Counted from the first letter of the stretch, positions 18,596-28,391 are shown. The stretch is DNA of 38,764 nt from Thermoanaerobaculia bacterium (GCA_035717485.1 DASTIQ010000303.1:1-38764); one strand, 5' to 3'. The notes: generated by a model not told the origin, from the letters alone. Numbers and translations are program-made.

Positions 18596-21052
18596 TCACT
18601 CTTCCCGCAGCGCCGTCAGAGGATCGATGCGGACGGCGCGGCGAGCCGGCACGGCGCACGCGAGGAACGCGATCGCGCCGAGCACGGCCGCGACCCCGAT
18701 CAACGTCGCCGGGTCCGATCGCCCGACGCCGAAAAGGAATCCTTCGAAGAGACGTCCGAGGAGGAGCGCGCCGGCGAGCCCGGCGGCTCCGCCGAGAGCG
18801 ACGAGGCGCATTCCCGACCCGACGACCATCCGGAAGACCGTGTCCGGCCGAGCGCCGATCGCGACGCGGACCCCGATCTCATGGGTCCGCTGGGCCACCG
18901 TGTACGAGATGACGCCGAAGATACCGATCGCGGTGAGCGCGAGGGCGAGCCCGGCGAAGAGGGCGACGAGGAGCGAATTGAACTTTTCGCCGGCGACCGA
19001 ATCGGAGACGTAACGGGAGAGCGGCTGCGGCGCATACACGGGGAGGTCGGGATCGACGCGGCCGACGATTCGCCGGATCGACGCGAGAGCCGCCGCCGGA
19101 CCGCCGGCGCTTCGGACGACGAGCCACATCGAGCTGAAACCGGCCTGCGCCTCGGGGACGTACACCATCGGGCCGGGTTCCTCGCGCAGTCCGTCGAGCT
19201 TGACGTCTCCGACGACCCCCACGATCTCCCGGAAGGCGGGTTGCTCGCTGCCCGACGAGACGCTCGGCCGGATCCGCCGTCCGAGCGCGTTTCCGTCGGG
19301 AAAGAACTTCCGGGCGAGGGCCTCGTTGACGACGGCGACTCCGGGGCCGTCGAGATCGTCGCGCCGATCGAACTCCCGCCCCGCCCGGACGGCGATCCCG
19401 AGCGTCCGGAAATACCCGGGCTCCGCCACCGCGAAGGCCGCTTCCCACGGAAAACGCCGGCTCGACGAGGAGACCGTCGGAGCGATGCCGGCGCCCGGCT
19501 CGAGGGCGAACCCGATCCTGTTTTCGAAACCGGAGAGGGGAAGCGGCATCACCGCGCCGGCCGAGACGATTCCGGGGGCGCTTCGAAGATCGTCGACGAC
19601 CGATGCATAGGCCGCGGACGCCCGTTTCGCGTCCGGATACCGGAGCCCCGGCAGGTCGAGCCGCGCCGTGAGCACGCCTCGGGCGTCGAAACCCGGGTCG
19701 ACGCGCACGAGCCGGGCGAGGCTGCGGAGCAGGAGTCCCGCGCCGGCGAGCAGGACGAACGCCACGGCGACCTCGCCGATCAGGAGTCCCGCCCGGAGCC
19801 GGTGCCGCCCGCCGCCCGCGGTCGAACCCCGCTCCCGGAGAGCGTCCGCGAGGTTCGGGGTCGCGGAGGCGATCGCCGGGGCGAGGCCGAAGAGGATGCC
19901 CGTCGCGAGCGAGAGCGCGAGGGCGAAGACGAGGACGCCCAGGTCGAGGGTGACGTCTCCCGAGCGCGGGACGCGTCCGCCGGAGGCCGCGAGGAGAGCG
20001 GGAACCCCCCAGGCCGCGAGAAGGGTGCCGGCGACGCCGCCGACGACCGCCAGGACGACGCTCTCGGTCACGAGCTGTCCGACGATCCGGATCCGGCTCG
20101 CGCCGATCGCGGCGCGAATGGTGATCTCCGCCCGCCGGGCGGCCGAGCGGGCGAGAACGAGGTTGGCCGCGTTCGCGCAGGCGATCAGGAGCACGAGCCC
20201 GACGGCCGCGATGAGCATCGTGAGGGCGGGCCGCGCGTTTCGCACGAGGGGCTCGGCCGCGGGAACGACGCGGACGCTGAAGTTCCCGTCCGTGTCGGGA
20301 TATTCCTTCTGGAGGCGGGCCCCGATCGCCGTCATCTCGTTCTGCGCACGCGCGAGAGTGACGCCGGGCTTGAGCTTTCCGAACACGTCGATGAAGTGCG
20401 CGCCGCGCGTTTCCGCCGGTGACGGCCCGTCGCTCGACTCGTGGGCGAACGCGGCGGACAGCCACAGCTGTGCCGCGGAGCCGGCGACGGGAAGCCGGAA
20501 TCCGGGGCGCAGGATTCCGATCACGGTGAACGCGCGACCGTTCAACCGCAGCGACGATCCGACGGCGTCCCGCCGCCCGCCGAGAATCGTTCTCCAGAAA
20601 CCGTCGCTCACGACGATCACCCGCGCGCCGGCGCGGTCGTCTTCATCCGCGAAGATCCGGCCGGCCGCGGGACGCACGCCGAGAGCGCGCATCAGGCCGG
20701 CGGTGACCGCCGCGGCGTCGACGTGCTCCGGCTGCGTGGCGCCGCTGACGGAGAGGTCCATCGGATAGGTTCCACCGACCTCCTCGAAAACCGTGCTTCG
20801 CGATCGCCAGTCGGTCATGTCGGGGAAGCTCGCGGCACCCATCTCGGGTCCGTGGCTCGTCGCCGTCCGGAGCGCGACGATCCGGTCCGCATCCGGATAC
20901 GGGAGAGGTTTCAGCAGCACTCCGCGCACGACCGAGAAGATCGCCGTGTTGGCGCCGATGCCGAGCGCGAGCGTCGCGATCGCGGCGGCGGCGAAGCCGG
21001 GCGACTTGCGGAGGGACCGGAGCGCGTAGCGGAGATCGTGGACGATGCTCAT
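18596..21052 (-). CDS. ADOP-type double MacB/FtsX permease, permease 9
   Basis: Complete 818-residue permease. The N-terminal SPGFAAAAIATLALGIGANT block continues into TAIFSVVRGVLLKPLPYP. The first coupling loop is AEITIRAAIGA near 308, with Ala where most members have Arg. The second is HEIGVRVAIGA near 724, with His at the same position, a feature shared with permease 10. The C-terminus is ARRAVRIDPLTALREE. AGGAG overlaps the end of permease 10 and is followed by TGATCC-ATG, so its stop lies between the Shine-Dalgarno and the start, a tight translational coupling with a 3-base gap. Confidence 0.95.
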   Translation of the reverse strand: MSIVHDLRYALRSLRKSPGFAAAAIATLALGIGANTAIFSVVRGVLLKPLPYPDADRIVALRTATSHGPEMGAASFPDMTDWRSRSTVFEEVGGTYPMDLSVSGATQPEHVDAAAVTAGLMRALGVRPAAGRIFADEDDRAGARVIVVSDGFWRTILGGRRDAVGSSLRLNGRAFTVIGILRPGFRLPVAGSAAQLWLSAAFAHESSDGPSPAETRGAHFIDVFGKLKPGVTLARAQNEMTAIGARLQKEYPDTDGNFSVRVVPAAEPLVRNARPALTMLIAAVGLVLLIACANAANLVLARSAARRAEITIRAAIGASRIRIVGQLVTESVVLAVVGGVAGTLLAAWGVPALLAASGGRVPRSGDVTLDLGVLVFALALSLATGILFGLAPAIASATPNLADALRERGSTAGGGRHRLRAGLLIGEVAVAFVLLAGAGLLLRSLARLVRVDPGFDARGVLTARLDLPGLRYPDAKRASAAYASVVDDLRSAPGIVSAGAVMPLPLSGFENRIGFALEPGAGIAPTVSSSSRRFPWEAAFAVAEPGYFRTLGIAVRAGREFDRRDDLDGPGVAVVNEALARKFFPDGNALGRRIRPSVSSGSEQPAFREIVGVVGDVKLDGLREEPGPMVYVPEAQAGFSSMWLVVRSAGGPAAALASIRRIVGRVDPDLPVYAPQPLSRYVSDSVAGEKFNSLLVALFAGLALALTAIGIFGVISYTVAQRTHEIGVRVAIGARPDTVFRMVVGSGMRLVALGGAAGLAGALLLGRLFEGFLFGVGRSDPATLIGVAAVLGAIAFLACAVPARRAVRIDPLTALREE

Positions 21053-21055
21053 GGA

Positions 21056-23473
21056 TCACTCCTCTCGCAGGGCGACGATGGGGTCGACGCGAAGGGCGCG
21101 CCGCCCCGGCACGACCGACGCCGCGAAAGCGACGGCCAGGAGGATCATCGCGACGGCCGCGTAGGTCAGCCCGTCGGTGGCGGCGACGTCGAAGAGGAGG
21201 GCCGAAAGCGCGCGCGACACGAGCGCCGCGCCGATCAGTCCGATCGCGACGCCGATCGACGCGAGGAGCATTCCGCGCCCGACGACGCTCCGCAGGATGT
21301 CGCGCCGGGCCGCGCCGAGCGCCATGCGGACCCCGATCTCATGGGTGCGCCGCGCGACGGAGTACGAGAGCACGCCGTAGATCCCGATCGCGGCGAGCGC
21401 CAGCGCGAGCCCCGCGAAGATGGCCGTCAGGAAGGCGCGAAAGCGCGGTTGTTCGGTCGACTCCGCGACGACGTCGGCGAGCGGACGAATGTCGTGGACG
21501 GGCTCGTCGGGGTCGATCTCCGACACGGCCGTTCGGAGGGCCGCCGCCACGACGTCGGGGCGGCGCGCCCGGACGACGATCGCCATGCCGTCGGCCGCGT
21601 CCTGGGCATAGGGCTGGTACAGCTGGTTCGGCGCCGCGGACTCGAGCGACTCGCTGCGGGCGTCGCCGATGATCCCGACGATCGTGACCCAGTCGTTCGG
21701 CCCCGGCTCGTCCGCGAGGGAAATCCGTCGGCCGATCGGATCCTGTCCCGGAAATATCCTGTCGGCGAGCGTGCGATTGACGATCGCGACCTTCGGCGCT
21801 TCACGAGTATCGGCGGCCGAAAAACGTCGTCCGCGCAGGAGCGGAAGCCCGATCGTCTCGAAGTAGCCGGGCATGACCGACTGCTGGAAGGCGAACAGGG
21901 GATTGGCGCGATCGCGGACGCGTCCCTCGACGACGAACGACAGGTGCCACAGGCGGTCCTCCTCGAGCGGGAGATTGGACACGGCGCCCGCACTCTCGAC
22001 GCCCGGAAGAGCGCGCAGGCGATCGAGCAGACGCGCGCCGAAAGCCGCGATGTCGCGCCCCCGAGGGTATTTCGATTCCGGGAAGTCGAGCTGCGCGGTG
22101 ACGACGCCTTCGGTCCGAAAGCCCGGATCGACGCGTTCGAGACGCCAGAAGCTCTTCAGCATCAAGCCCGCCGTGATCAGGAGCACGACCGAAAGCGCGA
22201 GCTCGGACGCGACGAGAACCCTCCCCGCCCGGCCTTCGCCTCCAGCCAGCCGCCGGTCGCCGTTCTTCAGCGAATCGGCGAGGCGCTTGATCGAGGCGTG
22301 CGTCGCGGGTGCGAGGCCGAAGAGAACGCCGGTCGCGACGGAGATCGCGAGCGCGTACGCCAGCACGACCAGGTCCAGCCGGGCCTGGTCGAGGCGAGGA
22401 ATGTCGGCGGGACCGAAGCGCCGGATGAGCGCGACGCCCCCCGCCGCCGCGACGACCCCCAGCGCGCCGCCGATCAGGGAGAGCGCGACGCTTTCGACCA
22501 TCAGCTGACCGATCAGGCGCCCGCGTCCGGCGCCGAGCGCCGCGCGGACGGCGATTTCGCGCGAGCGCGCCGTCGCGCGCGAAAGGAGCATGTTCGCGAC
22601 GTTGACCGAGGCGATCGCGAGCAGGAGAAAGACCGACCCGAGGAGGGCGAGGAGCGCCGGCCGTGTGGGACCGGAGATTTCCCGGGAGAGCGGAAACGCG
22701 TCGATCTCGTGGTTGGTGTTCGATTTGGGGTACGTGCGCTGCAGAAAACGGGCGACGCCCGCGAGGTCCGCGCGGGCGGCGGCGAGCGTCACCCCGCGCT
22801 TCAAGCGGGCGACGACGCTCAGGTAGTGCCCGCTCCGGTTGTCCGGGCGGTATCCGTGGGTGATCGGGACGAAGAGATTCCCGGCCGTGGCCGCGGCAAT
22901 GTTCGGAAGCCGGATTCCCTCCGGCGCGACGCCGATCACGGTAAAGGGCTTCCCGTCGAGCAGGATCTTTCTCCCGAGGATGTGCGGATCCGCGAGAAAA
23001 CGCCGCACGAAGAAGCGGTGTCCGAGGACGACGACGTCGTCGCGGCCCTTCGTTTCCTCCTCCCGCCGGAAGCCGCGGCCGGGCTGTGGGGTGACGCCGA
23101 GGACGTCGAAGAAGCTCGCCGAAACGACGGCGCTGTCGACGCGTTCCGGCGGACCGTCGCCGGTCAAATTGAACGTCCAGCCGGAGTAGGCCGCCGCCCC
23201 GTCGAACGACCGGCTCCGGTCGCGCCAGTCGAGAAAATCCGGATAGCTCGCGACGACGTGGTCGCTCTTCGGCCGCCGTTCCCAGAGCATCACGAGGCGC
23301 TGCGGATCGCGGTAGGGAAGAGGCCGGAGGACGACGGCATCGACGACCGAAAAGATGGCCGTGTTGGCGCCGATTCCGAGGGCGATCGTCGCGATCGCGA
23401 CCGCGGCGAAGCCGGGCGACTTGCGAAGCGAGCGCACGGCGTAGCGGATGTCGGAGAGGAGGTGGGAGATCAT
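21056..23473 (-). CDS. ADOP-type double MacB/FtsX permease, permease 10
   Basis: Complete 805-residue permease, the closest relative in feel to permease 9. It has SPGFAAVAIATIALGIGANT and then VFSVVDAVVLRPLPYRDPQR-type context, and the second loop is HEIGVRMALGA near 711 as in permease 9. The first loop is REIAVRAALGA near 305. The first periplasmic domain has FLDWRDRSRSFDGAAAYSG. The C-terminus is GRRALRVDPIVALREE. Only a weak AGGG precedes the ATG, in the widest permease-permease gap of the array (15 bases). Both periplasmic domains are complete. Confidence 0.95.
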   Translation of the reverse strand: MISHLLSDIRYAVRSLRKSPGFAAVAIATIALGIGANTAIFSVVDAVVLRPLPYRDPQRLVMLWERRPKSDHVVASYPDFLDWRDRSRSFDGAAAYSGWTFNLTGDGPPERVDSAVVSASFFDVLGVTPQPGRGFRREEETKGRDDVVVLGHRFFVRRFLADPHILGRKILLDGKPFTVIGVAPEGIRLPNIAAATAGNLFVPITHGYRPDNRSGHYLSVVARLKRGVTLAAARADLAGVARFLQRTYPKSNTNHEIDAFPLSREISGPTRPALLALLGSVFLLLAIASVNVANMLLSRATARSREIAVRAALGAGRGRLIGQLMVESVALSLIGGALGVVAAAGGVALIRRFGPADIPRLDQARLDLVVLAYALAISVATGVLFGLAPATHASIKRLADSLKNGDRRLAGGEGRAGRVLVASELALSVVLLITAGLMLKSFWRLERVDPGFRTEGVVTAQLDFPESKYPRGRDIAAFGARLLDRLRALPGVESAGAVSNLPLEEDRLWHLSFVVEGRVRDRANPLFAFQQSVMPGYFETIGLPLLRGRRFSAADTREAPKVAIVNRTLADRIFPGQDPIGRRISLADEPGPNDWVTIVGIIGDARSESLESAAPNQLYQPYAQDAADGMAIVVRARRPDVVAAALRTAVSEIDPDEPVHDIRPLADVVAESTEQPRFRAFLTAIFAGLALALAAIGIYGVLSYSVARRTHEIGVRMALGAARRDILRSVVGRGMLLASIGVAIGLIGAALVSRALSALLFDVAATDGLTYAAVAMILLAVAFAASVVPGRRALRVDPIVALREE

Positions 23474-23488
23474 CGGTGAACCCTCATT

Positions 23489-25918
23489 TCATTCCGCACG
23501 AAGCACGGCCGCGGGGTCGACGCGCGCGGCGCGCCGCGCCGGCGGCCAGCAGGCGAAAACGGCGGCCGCGCCGAGGACCGCCGCGGCCGACGCGAGCGCC
23601 CGGGTGTCCAGCGCCGCCGTGGCGAAGAGGAACGCGGGCATGGCGCGGGCCATGGCGAAAGCGACGGCGGCCCCCGCGGCCATCCCTCCCGCGAGGAGCC
23701 GGGACGCGTCGCGAACGACGATTCCGCGGATGTCGGATCCCTCCGCGCCGAGCGCCATCCGAAGCGCGAACTCCTTGCGTCGGCGGAGGAGCACCGCGGA
23801 GAAGAGTCCGTGGATGCCGAGCGCCGCCAGGAGCACCGCGACGAGTCCGGCCCCCGACGCGACCCGGGCGGCGAGGAAGACGTCCGCCATCGACGACGAG
23901 ACCTGGTCCCGCATCGTCATGACCTCGGTCACCGGAATCGCCGGATCGGCATCGCTCGCGGCCTGGCGGAGCCGCTCGAGCATCGTTCGGGGGTCGTGGG
24001 CGGTGCGGATCACGAGCCGCGAGTCGATCGGATGGCCGAACGGGAACTGCCAGTACGCGAGATACACGAACGGGACGGAGGACCGGGATGCCGGGCGGAG
24101 CTGCGCGTCCCGGAAAACGCCCACGACCGTGAACGGAACGCCGTCGACCAGGATCGCGCGACCGAGAGCGTCGGCGCCGGGCCAGATCCCATCCGCCAGA
24201 GAGGCGTTGACGAGCGCGACGGCGGGAGAGCCGGTCCGGTCGCCCGCGTCGAACTCGCGTCCGTGCAGGAGCGGGATGCCGAGCGTGGCGAGGAACCGGG
24301 GGCCGATTTCGTGGTATCCGACCCGGCGTCCCGGCGCGGCGGCGGCCGCCGCCGTCGTGACCGTCGCTTCGCCCGTTTCCCGCCACGCGAAGCCGGCGCC
24401 GCGGGCCAGGCTGACGGATTCGACTCCCGGCATCGCTTCGAGGCGGCGAACCACCTCCCGGGTGTACCGTTCGGCGCGATCGGCGGAGGCGCCGACGAGC
24501 CGCGGGCGCAGACGCATCAGGGCGACCCGCGACGGATCGAAGCGCTTTCCGGAGCGGATGCTCGAGGCGCTGCGGGAGAGGAGGCCGGCGGCCGCGACGA
24601 GGGCGAACGAGAGGGCGATCTGGCCGGCCACGAGGAATGCGCGGTGACGGCTCTTTCCCGGGTCGCGGTCGTCCTTCAGCGCGGCGACGACGTTCGATCG
24701 GACCGCGTGAAGGGCGGGAAACAACCCGCAGAGCAGCCCGCCGAGGAGAGCGAGCGTGAGCGACGACAACCAGACGCGGACGGAGAGGGCAACCGGGAAA
24801 GCCCGGACGTAACCTTCCGAATCGGCCGTGTAGAAGGGGAGGACCCCCCCGCGCGCGGGAACCGAGAGGAGGACGCCGAGCGCGCCGGCGGCGCCGGCGG
24901 CGAGCAGGCTCTCGACGACGAGCTTCCGGACGAGCCGCGAGGGGGCGCATCCCAGGCTGCGCCGGATGGCGAGCTCCCTGCGCCGCGCCGCCGCCCGGAC
25001 GCCCTGCACGCCGGCGACGTTGGCGCACGACACGAGGAGCAGGAGGAGAGCCATCGCGGCGAGGAGGCGCATCGACGGAAGCATCGACCGCCGGACCCCG
25101 TCTTCGACTCCGCGCGCCCGATCGGCCACGAGGACGGCCCGCCGTTTCTCTGCCCCGCCGCGTCCATCGAGCGCGGGCCCGAGCGCCGCGAGGGCGGCCC
25201 GAACCCTTCCGATCGTCCATCCCGGGGCCACGCGGCCGATGATCTCGAGGGGCCGCGCGTGACCCGCGAGGGCGTCTCCCCATCGGTATCCGACCCGGAG
25301 CATCATCGTCGGGATCCAGAGGTCGTTCGCCGTTTCCGCGCGGGCTCCTCCGAAACCGCGCGGGGCGATCCCGACGACGGTGAAGGCGACGTCGTTGATC
25401 TTCACGACGCGTCCGAGGATCGCCGGGTCGCCGCCGAACCGGTCGCGCCAGAAACCTTCGCCGAGGACGACGACCGGGTCGCGGTCCGGAACCGCGTCTT
25501 CCTCCTCGCGGAAGAAGCGGCCCAGGGCGGGACGGACGCCGAGTGTTGCGAAGTAGTTCGCGCTCACGACGGCTCCCTGCGCCTCCCGGGCTCCGTCCGG
25601 GCCGTCGACGACGAGCGGAGCGGAGGAATAGTGCGCCGCGAGCGACTGCCAGCCGCGAGCCCGCGAGCGCAGGTCCCGATACTCGGGATACGAGAACGAA
25701 CCGTTCGCGCGGCCGTTCTCGACCCGGACGACGCGCGCGAGCCCGTCGGGAGAAGGAACCGGAAGCGGCCGAAAGAAGATGGTCTCCGCCACGGTCAGGA
25801 TGACGGCATTGGCGGCGATCGCGAGCCCGAGGATCGCGACCGACGCCGCGGTCGCCCCCGGGAACCGGCGCATCGCGCGGAGGCCGTCCCTGAGGTCGTG
25901 GAGGAGTCCCGGCATCAT
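23489..25918 (-). CDS. ADOP-type double MacB/FtsX permease, permease 11 (divergent)
   Basis: About 809 residues and the most divergent member. Tandem ATGs lie at 25918 and 25915. The first overlaps the TGA of permease 12 as ATGA, and AGGA lies just upstream. The frame is open for another 2.1 kb upstream, but that is Arg-rich shadow of permease 12. The TM1 signature has drifted to AIAANAVILTVAETIFFRPL. The first periplasmic domain is of the permease 3 type ([48 protein letters not shown]). Coupling loops are RELAIRRSLGC near 314, with Cys replacing Ala, and KEFALRMALGA near 715. The C-terminus is ARRAARVDPAAVLRAE. It is still intact, so probably functional with a different specificity. Confidence 0.93.
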   Translation of the reverse strand: MMPGLLHDLRDGLRAMRRFPGATAASVAILGLAIAANAVILTVAETIFFRPLPVPSPDGLARVVRVENGRANGSFSYPEYRDLRSRARGWQSLAAHYSSAPLVVDGPDGAREAQGAVVSANYFATLGVRPALGRFFREEEDAVPDRDPVVVLGEGFWRDRFGGDPAILGRVVKINDVAFTVVGIAPRGFGGARAETANDLWIPTMMLRVGYRWGDALAGHARPLEIIGRVAPGWTIGRVRAALAALGPALDGRGGAEKRRAVLVADRARGVEDGVRRSMLPSMRLLAAMALLLLLVSCANVAGVQGVRAAARRRELAIRRSLGCAPSRLVRKLVVESLLAAGAAGALGVLLSVPARGGVLPFYTADSEGYVRAFPVALSVRVWLSSLTLALLGGLLCGLFPALHAVRSNVVAALKDDRDPGKSRHRAFLVAGQIALSFALVAAAGLLSRSASSIRSGKRFDPSRVALMRLRPRLVGASADRAERYTREVVRRLEAMPGVESVSLARGAGFAWRETGEATVTTAAAAAAPGRRVGYHEIGPRFLATLGIPLLHGREFDAGDRTGSPAVALVNASLADGIWPGADALGRAILVDGVPFTVVGVFRDAQLRPASRSSVPFVYLAYWQFPFGHPIDSRLVIRTAHDPRTMLERLRQAASDADPAIPVTEVMTMRDQVSSSMADVFLAARVASGAGLVAVLLAALGIHGLFSAVLLRRRKEFALRMALGAEGSDIRGIVVRDASRLLAGGMAAGAAVAFAMARAMPAFLFATAALDTRALASAAAVLGAAAVFACWPPARRAARVDPAAVLRAE

Positions 25919-28380
25919 TCCTGCCGGAGCGCTTCCGCGGCCGGAAGGCGCAGCAGCCGCAGGGACGGCAGGACGATCGCGATGGCCGCGCACGCCGCGA
26001 GGACCGCCGCCGAAGAAGCGAGGGAGACCGGATCGGCCGCCTCGACGCCGAACAGGATCGCCCGGGCGAACCCGGCGAAGACGACCGCGAGGACGGTGCC
26101 CGCCGCGATTCCCGCCGCGACGAGACGAGCCTGCTCCGAGAGGAGGAGCGTGAGAAGGCTCACCGGCCGGGCGCCGAGCGCCGTTCGGATCCCCATCTCC
26201 CGCTGGCGCTGGGCGATCGCGTACGCGGTGATGCCCGCCAGTCCCGTGCACGCGAGAACGAGGGCGGCGCCGGAGAAGAGAGAGAGGAGGACGAGGCCGA
26301 GCCGCCGCGACGCGACGGCCGCAGCGATCACCTCGTCCATCGATCGGATTGTCACGGGGACCGTGGGATCGAGCTCCCGGGCGGCCTTTCGGGCGGCGTC
26401 GGCGAACCGGAGGGGATCGCCGGAAGACCGGAGGACGACCGTGACGGCCGGTCCCTTCTGGCGCTGGGCGACGTTCCCGTAAATGACCGGTTCCGGCGGA
26501 TCTTCGAGCCGCTGCGGGTGCACGTCGCCGACGACGCCGACGACGGTCATCGTCCGGAGGTCGCCGTCCATGTTGCCGAACTCGATGGTCTGACCGATCG
26601 GGTCGCGCCCGCGGAACCGGCTCCGCGCGAGCGTCTCGCTGATCACCGCGACGTGGGGAGCGTCGGCGGAATCCCGCGCGTCGAACAGGCGCCCGCGAAG
26701 GAGCGGGATGCCCATGGCGGGGAAGTAGCCGCCCGTCGCGAGGGCATAGTCCGCCGATCCGGTCCGGGCCGGATCCCGGAAGAGGCGCTCGAAATCGGAA
26801 AGCGAGGAGAGCGCCTGTCCGGGAGCCATGAGGAGGAAGGTCCCGTCCGGGAAACCGTCCCCCAGGGGAAGGGAATCCGTCGCGCCGACGCGCTCGACCC
26901 CCGGGAGCCGGCCGAGGCGTTCGAGGAGAGCGGCGATCTGCGCCTTGCGCCGGGCGCGAAACGCCCCGGCATCCGTGCCCGGGAGGTAGAGCGTGTCCGC
27001 GTCCGGAAGGTACAGGGTCATCGTCAGCACCGGTTTCGGATCGAATCCGAGCGGCACGTCGAGGAGCTTCGTGAGGCTGCGGCCGAGGAGCGCGACGCCG
27101 GCGAGGAGCGCCGCAGTCATCGCGAGCTGGCCGACCGAGAGAACCCGCTGCGCCCGCCGCGTGCGCCGGTCTCCGGTCGACTGGTTTCCGCGGAGCACGT
27201 CCGCGAGCCGGCTCCCGAATTCGGACCAGGCGGTCGCCACGGCGAGGAGGGCGGCCGCGAACACGGCGAGCAGCACGGCCGCGGCGACGACCGGCGCGTC
27301 GACCGCGATCTCGCCGGCCCGGGGGAGATCGGGAGGAGCCAGGCGCGCGAGCGCGCCCACGAGCGCGGCCGAGAGGAGGATTCCGAGCCCCCCGCCCGGC
27401 ACGGCGATGCCGAGCGCTTCCGCGAGGAACGTCCGTACCAGGTCGAGGCGCCCGGCGCCGAGAGCGCGTCGGATGGCGATCTCGCGACGCCGCGACGCGG
27501 CGCGGGCGAGCAGCAGCGCGACCACGTCCACGCAGCCGACGAGGAAGAGAGCGCCGGCGGCGCCGAGGAGGAGGAGAAGCGCCGGCCGGATCCGCCCGAC
27601 GAGGGTTTCGCGGAGCGGCGTGACCGCGGCATTCTGCATGTCGGTCCGCTTGCCGTTCTCGGCGGCGAGCCTCCGCGCGATCGCGGAAACGTCCGCCTGG
27701 GCGCGCGCGACGGGGACGCCGGCGCGGAGCAGGCCGACGACGCGGTCGTTGTGCGCCGTGCGGCCCGGGAGCCAGGGAAAGCGCTCGCGCGCCCGCCACA
27801 CCTGCGCTCCGTCGGGGAACGGGAATCCGGGAGGCATGACGCCCACGACGGCGTGGGGCACGCCATCGATGCGGATCGTCGCTCCCGAAAGGTCGCGCGC
27901 GGCGCCGAGATGCGTCCGCCAGAAGCGGTCGCCGACGATCGCGGCCGCCGGCCCCCCCGGGGAACGCTCTTCCGCGGTGAACGAACGGCCGACCGACGGC
28001 TGCGCTCCGAATGCCTCGAAGAATCCGCGGGAGACCATCGCGCACTTGGCGCGAAAAGCCTCGGCGGGTGTCGCGATCGCGGCATCCCACGCGGAGTACT
28101 CGCCGAGCTCGTCGAACGCCCGGCTCTGGTCCCGCAGATCGAGATAGTTCGCGTCGGAGACCCGCATGGAGCGCCCGCGCGCGTCGACCTCCGCGACATC
28201 GACGAGCCGATCGGCGTGCGGGTAGGGGAGCGGCCGGAGGAGCACTCCGTAGACCACGGAAAAGATCGCGGTGTCGGCACCGATGCCGATCGCGAGCGAG
28301 ACGATCGCCGCGGCCGCGAATCCCGGCCGAGCCGCGAGGTTTCGGGCGGCATGGCGGAGATCGACGAGGAATCCCTTCAT
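25915..28380 (-). CDS. ADOP-type double MacB/FtsX permease, permease 12 (first permease of the operon)
   Basis: Complete 821-residue permease, the first after the ATPase gene. TM1 has GIGADTAIFSVVYGVLLRPL, with Asp for the usual Asn. The first periplasmic domain has YLDLRDQSRAFDELGEYS. Coupling loops are REIAIRRALGA near 299 and REMGIRTALGA near 727. The C-terminal tail has lost the family's R-R-A-x-x-x-D-P core and reads LRLLRLPAAEALRQE. The start is well supported by AGGAGG with 5-base spacing, the strongest site in the permease series, which may set the entry rate for the translationally coupled array. The end overlaps permease 11 by 4 bases. Confidence 0.95.
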   Translation of the reverse strand: MKGFLVDLRHAARNLAARPGFAAAAIVSLAIGIGADTAIFSVVYGVLLRPLPYPHADRLVDVAEVDARGRSMRVSDANYLDLRDQSRAFDELGEYSAWDAAIATPAEAFRAKCAMVSRGFFEAFGAQPSVGRSFTAEERSPGGPAAAIVGDRFWRTHLGAARDLSGATIRIDGVPHAVVGVMPPGFPFPDGAQVWRARERFPWLPGRTAHNDRVVGLLRAGVPVARAQADVSAIARRLAAENGKRTDMQNAAVTPLRETLVGRIRPALLLLLGAAGALFLVGCVDVVALLLARAASRRREIAIRRALGAGRLDLVRTFLAEALGIAVPGGGLGILLSAALVGALARLAPPDLPRAGEIAVDAPVVAAAVLLAVFAAALLAVATAWSEFGSRLADVLRGNQSTGDRRTRRAQRVLSVGQLAMTAALLAGVALLGRSLTKLLDVPLGFDPKPVLTMTLYLPDADTLYLPGTDAGAFRARRKAQIAALLERLGRLPGVERVGATDSLPLGDGFPDGTFLLMAPGQALSSLSDFERLFRDPARTGSADYALATGGYFPAMGIPLLRGRLFDARDSADAPHVAVISETLARSRFRGRDPIGQTIEFGNMDGDLRTMTVVGVVGDVHPQRLEDPPEPVIYGNVAQRQKGPAVTVVLRSSGDPLRFADAARKAARELDPTVPVTIRSMDEVIAAAVASRRLGLVLLSLFSGAALVLACTGLAGITAYAIAQRQREMGIRTALGARPVSLLTLLLSEQARLVAAGIAAGTVLAVVFAGFARAILFGVEAADPVSLASSAAVLAACAAIAIVLPSLRLLRLPAAEALRQE

Positions 28381-28385
28381 CGATG

Positions 28386-28391
28386 CCTCCT
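28386..28391 (-). promoter_or_regulatory. Strong Shine-Dalgarno of permease 12
   Basis: AGGAGG-CATCG-ATG on the minus strand. Its first A is the last base of the stop codon of the upstream 26-codon ORF, so translation of the small ORF would end on this site. Confidence 0.75.

Noticed and set aside
13588-18912. Continuous 1774-codon open frame on the plus strand opposite permeases 6-8 and part of 9
   Set aside because: Antisense shadow caused by GC-rich codon bias. Its translation is a low-complexity Arg/Asp/Glu/Gly mixture with no domain, and it crosses several real gene boundaries.
23484-25283. 599-codon minus-strand frame within permease 11
   Set aside because: Alternate-frame shadow, Arg/Pro/Gly-rich, no membrane segments.
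25919-28090. 2.1-kb upstream extension of permease 11 that would make a 1533-residue fusion protein
   Set aside because: The extra part is an Arg/Pro-rich shadow of permease 12; the real start overlaps the permease 12 stop.
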